Below are positions 7,613 through 14,335 of a stretch of DNA of 21,917 nucleotides, in pieces. The notes under the pieces are model-generated. The model was given only the letters and a program-made list of their open reading frames with translations, had not been told where the DNA came from and ran no database searches. Every line of letters starts with the position of its first letter. Within the stretch, counting starts at the first letter, position 1. The translations under genes were made by a program, and so were the position numbers. The stretch is from Chloroflexota bacterium (GTDB lineage: Bacteria; Chloroflexota; Limnocylindria; Limnocylindrales; CSP1-4): assembly GCA_021812735.1 (NCBI GenBank), contig JAKAMV010000054.1:1-21917 (forward strand), in the 5' to 3' direction.

Positions 7613-8527
7613 ATGAGCGCGACGCCGGACGTCGTTGTGGTGGGGTCGGCATGCCGGGACCTCGTCGATGACGACCCGCGCGGCTGGCGGCTGGGCGGCG
7701 GCGCATCCTATTCGGCGCTGGCGCTGGCGCGGCTGGGCCTCCGGGTGGGCGCGATCGTGGTGGCCGACGAGCTCGCCGCCGGATCCTCGGAGATCGAGAT
7801 GATTCGGGACGCCGGCGTTGACGTCCGCATCCAGCCCGGCTCGCGGGGGCCCATCTTCATCAACACCGAGACCCCGACGGGCCGCATCCAGCAGACCCCG
7901 CAGGTGTCCGATCCCGTGGACCCGGCGGCGCTGCCCGATGCCTGGCGCAGGTCCGGCGGCTGGATGATCGCCCCGGTCGCCGCGGAGATCCCCGACGTGT
8001 GGGCGGAGATCCCGCCTGCGGGGGCCCATGTCGCGCTGGGCTGGCAGGGGCTGCTCCGGGTGCTGGCGCCCGGTGCCGCGGTGCACCACCGGCAGCCGTT
8101 CAGCTCGCCAGTTGTGTGGCGGGCGGACCTGATCGGCGTGGGCGTGGACGACATCGCCGACGCCACCGCCGCCGCCGACCTGGCGAAGCTGCTGCGGCCC
8201 GGCGCCGAGATGCTCCTCACCGACGGCATCCACGGCGGCAACGCGTACCGGGTGGGTCAGGGCGGCGCGGTCGGCGGTGCGCGCCACTGGCACTCGATCC
8301 CCACCCGGACCTACGTCGACCCGGTGGGTGCCGGCGACTCGTTCCTGTCTGGGGTCTTCGCCGCGCAGCTCAAGCCGTCGCTGGTGGCCGGCTGGGGGGC
8401 CGGAGACGCCGACCTCCGACTGGGCGCGGCGTGCGGCTCGCTCGTCCTCGAGGGCCCTGGCCTGTTCGGCGTGCCGCGCCTCGATGCCGCCATCGGGAGG
8501 ATGTCCGGGGGCGACAACCCGGACTGA
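7613..8527 (+). CDS. PfkB/ribokinase-family carbohydrate kinase
   Basis: This 304-aa cytoplasmic kinase would phosphorylate a sugar, sugar acid or nucleoside with ATP. The N-terminal VVGSACRDLV strand and the GGGASYSALALARLG segment match PfkB signature 1. DPVGAGDSF at residues 236-244 is signature 2, with Asp242 as the expected catalytic base. The ATG was chosen for the GGGGAGGG just upstream. It is slightly short for the family, and the middle carries an unusual Trp-rich part (DVWAEIP, ALGWQG). It precedes the LacI-type regulon but is separated from it by a hairpin and a regulatory gap, so co-regulation is not shown. A role like IolC in inositol catabolism is possible but unsupported by specific residues. 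Confidence 0.85.
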   Translation: MSATPDVVVVGSACRDLVDDDPRGWRLGGGASYSALALARLGLRVGAIVVADELAAGSSEIEMIRDAGVDVRIQPGSRGPIFINTETPTGRIQQTPQVSDPVDPAALPDAWRRSGGWMIAPVAAEIPDVWAEIPPAGAHVALGWQGLLRVLAPGAAVHHRQPFSSPVVWRADLIGVGVDDIADATAAADLAKLLRPGAEMLLTDGIHGGNAYRVGQGGAVGGARHWHSIPTRTYVDPVGAGDSFLSGVFAAQLKPSLVAGWGAGDADLRLGAACGSLVLEGPGLFGVPRLDAAIGRMSGGDNPD

Positions 8528-8549
8528 CCGGTGGGCGTGCGCCATGGGT

Positions 8550-8577
8550 CTCGCGCGCAGGTGCGGCGGCGCGCGAG
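8550..8577 (+). terminator. Strong hairpin after the PfkB-type kinase
   Basis: CTCGCGCGC (8550-8558) pairs perfectly with GCGCGCGAG (8569-8577) around a 10-nt loop, starting 22 nt after the kinase stop. No U-tract follows, which is common for terminators in very GC-rich genomes. It would separate the kinase transcript from the regulated gene that follows. Confidence 0.5.
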
Positions 8578-8683
8578 CATGCGCTGGACCGATCAACGGG
8601 TGCACGGTGACCCGCCGGACGAACGTCGCCGCCGTTGTTCGCCGCCCGGTCCCGCTTCCTGGACGAGATGACGAATGGGGCGC

Positions 8684-8697
8684 TGCAAGCGTTTGCG
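8684..8697. promoter_or_regulatory. LacI-type operator upstream of the Gfo/Idh/MocA oxidoreductase
   Basis: TGCAAGCGTTTGCG matches 11 of 14 positions of the two identical sites at 10033 and 14169. It keeps the near-palindromic pattern GCAAnCGnTTGC with a central CpG, as preferred by LacI/PurR/GalR repressors. It lies in the 241-nt gap 8528-8768, 71 nt before the ATG at 8769. A CAGGAT at 8706-8711 could be the -10 box, which would put the operator over the -35 region. Apart from the hairpin at 8550-8577 I see nothing else in this gap. Confidence 0.6.
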
Positions 8698-8768
8698 CGG
8701 CGTGGCAGGATGTACGCGACCGCGGGCGTCCCGCACTGGCGGGTCGTCGGAGCGCGGGAGGAGGAGCG

Positions 8769-9776
8769 ATGGCGGCACGACTCGGGATCGGGGTCGTCGG
8801 GCTGGGGCGCATGGGCGCGATGCACGCCCGGTATGTCGCACGCGGCGTGCCCGGTGCGAAGGTGATCGCCGTGGCGGACTTCGACGCGGATCGGGCCAGG
8901 GCCCTGGGCGTCGAGCTCGACGTCGCCAACGTCTTCCGCTCCACATCGGAGCTGGTCGCGTTCCCCGGCGTGGACGCCATCCTGCTGGCCACGCCGTCCG
9001 TCCGCCACCCGGAGGACGTGGTCGCGGCGGCCGAGGCGGGCAAGGACGTCCTGTGCGAGAAGCCGCTGTCGCTGGACCTCGCCGGTTCCGAGGCCGCGCT
9101 GAACGCGGTGGCCAGGGCGGGCGTGCGGCTCCAGGTGGGCCTCATGCGCCGGCACGACCGCGACTACCTCCGCGCGGCGAGGCGCCTGGCCGACGGCACC
9201 GTGGGCCGGCCGGTCCTGTTCAAGAGCCTCCAGTTCGACCCCGAGCCGCCGGCCGCCTCCTACTGCGACCCGAGGGTGTCGGGCGGGATCTTCATCGACA
9301 TGGGCATCCACGAGTTCGACCTCGCCCGCTGGCTCATGGACGACGAGGTGGCGGAGGTCCACGCCTGGGGCTCCACCGCCGGCGTTCCAGCCCTTGCGTC
9401 GGTGGGCGACTACGACTCGGCGGTGGTCAACCTGCGGTTCGTCAAGGGCGGCACCGGCGCCGTGGAGGTGGCCAGGACCGCCGCGTACGGTGAGGACGTC
9501 CGGACCGAGGTCGTGGGCAGCGAGGGCAGCGTGTTCGTGGGCCGCCTCCCGCTCGCCCAGGGCTCGTGCGGGACGCGCGGCACGGTCACCATGGATGCGG
9601 TCGACCCCTCGCAATTGCGCTTCCAGTCGGCGTACGCGGCGCAGGTCGAGGCGTTCGTCGCGGCGATCGTCGGCGACCGGCCGGTGACGCCCACGGGGGA
9701 GGACGCGCTCGAGGCCCTCAAGATCTCGCTGGCGGCCCGGGCCTCGGCGGAATCGGGCCGGCCGGTGGCGGTGTGA
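8769..9776 (+). CDS. Gfo/Idh/MocA-family oxidoreductase, inositol 2-dehydrogenase-like
   Basis: This 335-aa NAD(P)-dependent dehydrogenase would oxidise a sugar or cyclitol hydroxyl to a ketone. The Rossmann loop is GLGRMG at residues 11-16, and the family EKP motif is at 97-99 with the conserved Lys98. GGIFIDMGIHEFDLARW carries Asp177 and His181, which with Lys98 form the catalytic set of inositol dehydrogenases (IolG). The ATG at 8769 follows an excellent GGAGGAGGAG ribosome-binding site, although the frame is open further upstream. A LacI-type operator precedes it. IolG-like substrates (myo-inositol, D-chiro-inositol, glucose) are plausible, but residues alone do not fix the substrate. Confidence 0.88.
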   Translation: MAARLGIGVVGLGRMGAMHARYVARGVPGAKVIAVADFDADRARALGVELDVANVFRSTSELVAFPGVDAILLATPSVRHPEDVVAAAEAGKDVLCEKPLSLDLAGSEAALNAVARAGVRLQVGLMRRHDRDYLRAARRLADGTVGRPVLFKSLQFDPEPPAASYCDPRVSGGIFIDMGIHEFDLARWLMDDEVAEVHAWGSTAGVPALASVGDYDSAVVNLRFVKGGTGAVEVARTAAYGEDVRTEVVGSEGSVFVGRLPLAQGSCGTRGTVTMDAVDPSQLRFQSAYAAQVEAFVAAIVGDRPVTPTGEDALEALKISLAARASAESGRPVAV

Positions 9777-9786
9777 CGTAGCGGCG

Positions 9787-10032
9787 ATGGGCGCGCTCCC
9801 CGCGATCGGTTTCCAGGTGTGGTGCCAGTTCACCGACTGGCCCTCGCTGGCGGCGACGGTCCGCCGGATCGAGGCGCTCGGCTTCGCGTCGGTGTGGGCG
9901 AACGACCACCTGTTCGCGGCGGCCGGGTCGCAGGAAGCCCTGATCGACTGGCCAGCGCCGTTCGACGACGAGACGCTGGTCGCGCTGGCAGACGTGGTGG
10001 AGAGGGCAGGACAGGGACCGCTTGGGGGCTAG
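9787..10032 (+). pseudogene. Remnant of an LLM-class (luciferase-like, F420/FMN) oxidoreductase with an internal deletion
   Basis: The first ~50 codons, starting MGALPAIGFQVWCQF and running to SVWANDHLFA, closely resemble the N-terminus of luciferase-like monooxygenase family proteins, which normally have about 300 residues. The last ~25 codons (WPAPFDDETLVALADVVE) resemble the C-terminal end of the same family. The complete barrel core is missing. The ORF starts 10 nt after the preceding stop and ends in TAG directly abutting the operator at 10033. It is most simply an internal-deletion remnant that once belonged to the same operon. Reading it as a genuine 81-aa protein is less likely. Confidence 0.6.
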
Positions 10033-10046
10033 CGCAAACGGTTGCG
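10033..10046. promoter_or_regulatory. LacI-type operator upstream of the DegT-type aminotransferase
   Basis: CGCAAACGGTTGCG is identical to the site at 14169-14182 and 12 of its 14 bases are self-complementary. It follows immediately after the stop of the LLM remnant, flanked by CTAG on the left. A CACAAT at 10053-10058 lies 6 nt downstream and may be the -10 box. On the minus strand at 14157-14186 the same CTAG-operator-6 nt-TACTGT arrangement precedes the metallohydrolase; the two 30-nt stretches match at 22 positions. The remaining leader, 10059-10215, has no recognisable structured element and no well-supported ORF. Confidence 0.7.
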
Positions 10047-10215
10047 TTACGGCACAATGCGCGTCACCCGGTGGCTGCCGGTGACTCCATGGGGATCGGC
10101 GCCGTCGTGGCCCGATGGCTCGACGCCCCCGGTCTCGGCGTGGTGCAGGGTGGCCGGCGGCCTGAGGTGCAGTTGGGGGGCACGACGGCGGCCCCGAAGG
10201 AGAGAGGAGCCTGCG

Positions 10216-11451
10216 ATGCCCGGACCCGGGATCGAGTTGATCGGTGAGGAGGAGACCGCCGAGGTCCTGGAGGTCATGGCGTCTGGGTACCTCAGCCGGT
10301 ACGGCCCGGCGGACAACCCGGCCTTCGGCGCCAAGGTTCACCGTGTGGAGGAGGCCCTCGCGTCGATCGCCGGCGTGAAGCACGGCCTGGCGCTCAGCGG
10401 CGGCGGTTCGGCGGCGCTGTGGATCTCGATGCTCGCCCTGGGCATCGGTCCTGGCGACGAGGTCATCGTCCCCGGGTTCACCTACGTCGCGTCCATCTCC
10501 TCGATCGTGTACGCGGGCGCCACCCCCGTGCTCGCCGAGATCGACGACTCGTTCAACCTCGACCCCGCCGACGTCGCGGCCAGGATCACACCGCGAACCA
10601 AGGCGATCATCGTGGTCCACATGCTGGGCGGGGTGGCGCGCCTCGACGAGCTCAAGGCGCTCGCGGACCGGCACGGGATCGCGCTGGTCGAGGACTGCGC
10701 CCAGGCCTTCGGCGCCACGTACCAGGGCCAGGGCGTGGGCGGCATCGGCCGGATCGGGACCTTCTCGTTCAACGAGTACAAGACGATCACGTGCGGGGAC
10801 GGCGGCGCCATCGTCACCGACGACACCGCCCTCTACGAGCGCGCGTTCGCGATGCACGACCAGGGGCATGCCCCGTTCCGCCTCGAGAGCAAGTACGCCG
10901 AGCGGCCATTTCTGGGCATGAACTTCCGGATGACCGAGCTGTCGGGCGCCGTGCTGCTGGGGCAGCTCAAGAAGCTCGACCTGATCCGCACCCACCTGCG
11001 GGCCAACAAGGCGATCGTCAAGGGGATCCTGCGCCAGGTGCCGGAGATCGGGTTCCGGACGCTGGTGGATCCCGAGGGCGACCTCGCGACGCACCTCGTC
11101 GTCGTGCTGCCCACCCGTGACGCGGCCGAGGCCGTGGCCAGGGACGTGGGCTCGATCACACTCGGGACGTCGGGCTGGCACGTGTACAACCACATGGACC
11201 ACGTGCTATCCCGGCGCACCGTCACGGGCAAGGGATGCCCCTTCGACTGCGGCCACGACCATGCCGCCGGCGAGTACCGCGCGGGCATGCTCCCGCACAC
11301 GGACGCGCTGGTCGGCCGTTCGATCAGCATCGGGATCGGCGTCCGCGACGCCAACCTCGCGCCCTTCGGGCTGCGGATGAGCAGCGCCGCCGAGGACGCC
11401 TATGCGGTGGGCGAGCAGTTCGCCGCCGCGGTCCGCCGGCACGTGGGCTAA
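10216..11451 (+). CDS. DegT/DnrJ/EryC1/StrS-family PLP aminotransferase
   Basis: This 411-aa enzyme is of the sugar/cyclitol aminotransferase family that uses glutamate or glutamine and PLP on a keto-sugar. VPGFTYVAS and VVHMLGGVARLDEL are conserved family segments. Asp160 in VEDCAQAFGA should bind the PLP nitrogen, and Lys189 in FNEYKTITCGDGG forms the Schiff base. Near the C-terminus a Cys/His cluster CPFDCGHDH (341-349) sits in the substrate-side loop. The ATG at 10216 follows GGAGAGAGGAG; the frame is open upstream but reads as Arg/Trp/Pro-rich noise. Next to an IolG-like dehydrogenase it resembles inosose or 3-keto-glucose aminotransferases (StsC-like or NtdA-like). Catabolic deamination is equally possible here. 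Confidence 0.9.
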   Translation: MPGPGIELIGEEETAEVLEVMASGYLSRYGPADNPAFGAKVHRVEEALASIAGVKHGLALSGGGSAALWISMLALGIGPGDEVIVPGFTYVASISSIVYAGATPVLAEIDDSFNLDPADVAARITPRTKAIIVVHMLGGVARLDELKALADRHGIALVEDCAQAFGATYQGQGVGGIGRIGTFSFNEYKTITCGDGGAIVTDDTALYERAFAMHDQGHAPFRLESKYAERPFLGMNFRMTELSGAVLLGQLKKLDLIRTHLRANKAIVKGILRQVPEIGFRTLVDPEGDLATHLVVVLPTRDAAEAVARDVGSITLGTSGWHVYNHMDHVLSRRTVTGKGCPFDCGHDHAAGEYRAGMLPHTDALVGRSISIGIGVRDANLAPFGLRMSSAAEDAYAVGEQFAAAVRRHVG

Positions 11452-11542
11452 TCCGCCGGGCAGCTGGCGCGGGACGAGCGCGAGCGTCCGGGAGTCGCGT
11501 CTGCGGGGGCATTTCGCCGGCCGCGGAGGCGGGGCGACAGCG

Positions 11543-14149
11543 TCAGCGCTCACCGCGCATACGCGCAGCGAGGCGCGCCAGGGCTCCGTCGAGGACGGCG
11601 GTCATGCGGGCACGATCGTCCTGACTTGCCACGGCGGCCACCTCCGCGACCCACGTCCTCGCACCGGTGATGATCTGCTCGACGACAGCCGCATCGTCGT
11701 GCGGTGGCGCTGCGGGTCTGCCCGCGACGTCGAGGTAGACGGGCGACGTGTGCGCCGCCATCGACGTGGTGAACGCCGACTCGATCTGGTACGGACTGCG
11801 GGCTCGGGCGGCGAGCCAGCCGCTCGCCCTGACCTCGATCTCCTCGACGATGACCAGCTCGGCGGCCGGCGAGGCGGGCGATACCGCCGCGATGACGCGG
11901 CCGTCGAGCACGAGCTCGAGAGCCCCGATCATCGGCTGGGCGGCGGTGGCGACGGCGCGCACGGAAACCCGGCCCGCTGCCGGGAGCGCCAGCGTCTCGC
12001 CCGGTTCGCAGCCGTCGACGAACAGGGCGAGCAGCGGACCGGACGTCACGTAGGTCCGGCCTGCTCGAACAGCGCGCGCCCATGACTCGAACGAGAGGGC
12101 GTCGTCGGGCGCGAGCCGCGCATACGTGCGCACGGCCCCGACCGGGACCTCGGCGGACATCTTGTCCGTACCGCCCACGACCGGCAGCCGGTAGCCGAGG
12201 CGCAGGTAGCGATACCACTCGAGGATCATCGGATCATCAAGGCCCGGGGCCAGGGCCTGCGCCTCCAGGGCGTCGATGCGGCCGGTGACGATGTCCGCCG
12301 CAACCTCCGCGTATGGAAGCGGGAAGTGGGCACCGACGACCAGGCCCCCATCGGCCCGGCAGCGGTCGGCCCAGTCGGCCATGAGGACCTCCAGCGCGCC
12401 GCCCAGGCGGCCCTCCGGCGGTCCGGCGGTCGCCAGCGGCTGGGTCGGCCGGCGCGCGCCGAGCAGGGCGAGGTGGCCCAGCACGTTCTGGCGGTTCTCG
12501 GTGCCCATGACGACCATCGGACGGCCGGGCGCGGGCGTCGAGGTGCCCCAGGGCAGGTCACTGATGCCCGTGAACAGGTCACCCCACTGCGTGGCGAGCA
12601 CGTGGACGAGGTCCAGGTCCTCCGCGGCAGCCTGGAGGAGCGCGGTGCTGGGCGCCAGGAAGTGCACGTGGCCGTCTGCCTGGACCCATCCGCGGGCGCG
12701 GAGGTCCGCCGCTCGGTCGAGCACCAGATCGAGCGACCTCGTCCCCGGCCCGACCTCGACGGCGATCTGCACGGGCCGTCGCTCGAATCCGGCGACGGCC
12801 TCCACGTGGACCTGTCCGCGGGGCAGGTGGATCGAGAAGGTCCCGGGCACGTACGCGTACTCGACCGAGCCCAGGATGAGGTCGCCGCCCTGATCCTCGA
12901 GGAATCCGGGGTTGACCTCGTCGCGATGGTTGTCCGGCGGCAGGTAGCGACCATCCGCGGCGGTGAACCTGACCCTGGCAGGCACGGGTCGGCCGCTCTG
13001 ACCGTCGCGCACCGTCACCTCGACCGGGACGGTCGGGCTCGGGAGCAGCTCGATCGCGGGACCGGCAGGACTTCGCAGGACCTCGCCCGGGCGAAGCGCC
13101 GAGAGGGCCACCGCCCACCCGCCGAGGTCGAGGACGGCGTCGGCTGCCGCGTCCAGATCGAGGAGCCGCGGGGCGCTCGGTGCCAGCCCGCCGGCGCCGC
13201 GGGGTGCGCCCCAGCCGATCGGCCCACTTGTGGCGGCCCGGGACGGCGCGGGGCGGGTCCGGATGAGGGTCCCGAGGTCCAGCGACGGTTCGCCCGCCCC
13301 GCCCTCGACCAGCAGGGTGTCACGCGGGCTCCGACGGAGGGGGTCGGCCGTGCCCCGGAAGAGCGTGAGCCCCGCGATGAGGACGTCGCCGCCGGGCTGC
13401 TCGGCAAGGGGCTCGATGTGCAGCGCGAGCGGCACGAACGCTGTGTCCAAGGGCAGCGCCCAGAGCCAGAGGAACGCATCGTCGGTGGGGCTGGGGACGA
13501 GGTCGGAGACGCCGACAAGATTCCCACCGTACTTGCCCGGCAGGATGGTCAGGGCACCGGACTGCCCGGCAGCCGCGTACCGGCCCGCCATCTGGCGATC
13601 GTGAGGCCCGCGCCAGTCGAGCGGCTCGTTCTCGAGGTGGGAGACCGATGCGAACGCGACCGACCCCCAGCCGAGGATGCCGTCGTTGACCTCGAAGCGC
13701 CGCCGCACGGTTCGGACGAGGTGCCGGCCGTCGTGCGCCTCGACGTCGTAGACCGCGAGCGGCTGGCCGACGGGCATGACCTGCCCCGGCGGAATGGCCT
13801 CGGGCCGGTACCCGTCGCGATCCCGCCAGACATCGCAGAGGTGCGCGACGACGAGATGGGACGCCGGCAACGCCGCGTCGATCGGGATGGTTCGGTGCCC
13901 GTCGACATGGATCCAGCGGGCGGCTGACGGGTCAGCCGGGCCGAGGTCGAACGGCACGCCGCGGAAGCCCTGGCGACCCGACGGCAGCCGGCTGAGCGCG
14001 CCCGCAAGCAGCGGGTGCAGTCGTCCGCGCGCGTCGCTGGCCGTCAGCGTCCGGTGGGCGTCGAGTGCGAGCGGCTCGGCGAGGGCGGTCGTTCGTCTTG
14101 CGCTGCGAGCCGTGACGGTGGACCCGGAATCGTCGGATTGACTCCTCAC
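11543..14149 (-). CDS. CehA/McbA-type PHP-domain metallohydrolase with a large N-terminal beta region
   Basis: This 868-aa protein without a signal peptide is most likely cytoplasmic. Residues ~1-340 are an uncharacterised beta-rich region containing GVPFDLG and Trp-rich segments. Residues ~370-480 look like a carboxypeptidase-regulatory-like beta sandwich. The PHP metallohydrolase domain follows: DGHVH (492-496), Glu551 in GTEN, His559, His608 in GAHFP and Asp662 in GGTDK are the expected metal ligands. The C-terminus is another beta domain. CehA is a carbaryl hydrolase and related proteins cleave esters or phosphoesters; the natural substrate here is unknown. I prefer GTG at 14149, 7 nt after a TACTGT -10-like box (leaderless). 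A TTG at 14173 would start inside the operator. No Shine-Dalgarno supports either start. Confidence 0.82.
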   Translation of the reverse strand: MRSQSDDSGSTVTARSARRTTALAEPLALDAHRTLTASDARGRLHPLLAGALSRLPSGRQGFRGVPFDLGPADPSAARWIHVDGHRTIPIDAALPASHLVVAHLCDVWRDRDGYRPEAIPPGQVMPVGQPLAVYDVEAHDGRHLVRTVRRRFEVNDGILGWGSVAFASVSHLENEPLDWRGPHDRQMAGRYAAAGQSGALTILPGKYGGNLVGVSDLVPSPTDDAFLWLWALPLDTAFVPLALHIEPLAEQPGGDVLIAGLTLFRGTADPLRRSPRDTLLVEGGAGEPSLDLGTLIRTRPAPSRAATSGPIGWGAPRGAGGLAPSAPRLLDLDAAADAVLDLGGWAVALSALRPGEVLRSPAGPAIELLPSPTVPVEVTVRDGQSGRPVPARVRFTAADGRYLPPDNHRDEVNPGFLEDQGGDLILGSVEYAYVPGTFSIHLPRGQVHVEAVAGFERRPVQIAVEVGPGTRSLDLVLDRAADLRARGWVQADGHVHFLAPSTALLQAAAEDLDLVHVLATQWGDLFTGISDLPWGTSTPAPGRPMVVMGTENRQNVLGHLALLGARRPTQPLATAGPPEGRLGGALEVLMADWADRCRADGGLVVGAHFPLPYAEVAADIVTGRIDALEAQALAPGLDDPMILEWYRYLRLGYRLPVVGGTDKMSAEVPVGAVRTYARLAPDDALSFESWARAVRAGRTYVTSGPLLALFVDGCEPGETLALPAAGRVSVRAVATAAQPMIGALELVLDGRVIAAVSPASPAAELVIVEEIEVRASGWLAARARSPYQIESAFTTSMAAHTSPVYLDVAGRPAAPPHDDAAVVEQIITGARTWVAEVAAVASQDDRARMTAVLDGALARLAARMRGER

Positions 14150-14166
14150 GCCGGCGACAGTAGCAT
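14138..14166 (+). promoter_or_regulatory. Sigma70-type promoter of the leader ORF-potADBC operon
   Basis: TTGACT at 14138-14143 and TAGCAT at 14161-14166 are separated by exactly 17 nt, the best -35/-10 pair I see in the window. The predicted transcription start is near 14173, inside the LacI-type operator at 14169-14182, the classic geometry for repression. On the opposite strand TACTGT (14162-14157) can act as -10 for the metallohydrolase, so the two divergent promoters overlap. Confidence 0.6.
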
Positions 14167-14168
14167 CA

Positions 14169-14182
14169 CGCAAACGGTTGCG
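14169..14182. promoter_or_regulatory. LacI-type operator in the divergent metallohydrolase/pot promoter
   Basis: CGCAAACGGTTGCG is identical over 14 bp to the site at 10033. It covers about -4 to +10 of the predicted plus-strand start point and lies 6 nt upstream of the minus-strand TACTGT. One repressor dimer could therefore silence both directions. The flank CTAG (14183-14186) is shared with the 10033 site in inverted orientation. Confidence 0.75.
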
Positions 14183-14227
14183 CTAGAGGCCCACGTGACG
14201 TTCCCTGTGGTGAGGAGGACAGTCGGG

Positions 14228-14335
14228 ATGGACGGCTTGCCGAGTCGGGCCGTTGACGCCGCCCGCCGCCGCCCCGGAGTGGCCGGCATCGTCCCGTCGT
14301 CGTCGCAGGCCCTCGGCTCCGAGTCTGGGCGGTGA
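14228..14335 (+). CDS. 35-codon leader ORF translationally coupled to potA
   Basis: An ATG 9 nt after a full GAGGAGG (14212-14218) opens a 35-residue frame beginning MDGLPSRAVDA and ending ESGR. Its TGA overlaps the potA GTG start as GTGA. The potA start itself has no good ribosome-binding site, so ribosomes finishing this ORF probably re-initiate on potA. The peptide has no recognisable family. It could alternatively be a non-conserved spacer whose only role is coupling. Confidence 0.5.
   Translation: MDGLPSRAVDAARRRPGVAGIVPSSSQALGSESGR

Noticed and set aside
11472..11489. Short inverted repeat GGACG/CGTCC between the convergent aminotransferase and metallohydrolase
   Set aside because: Only 5 bp with an 8-nt loop and no U-tract; not distinguishable from chance in this GC-rich gap.
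12326..13927. Plus-strand ORF of 533 codons within the metallohydrolase gene
   Set aside because: Arg/Gly-rich composition without family features, antisense to a gene with a complete set of PHP metal ligands.
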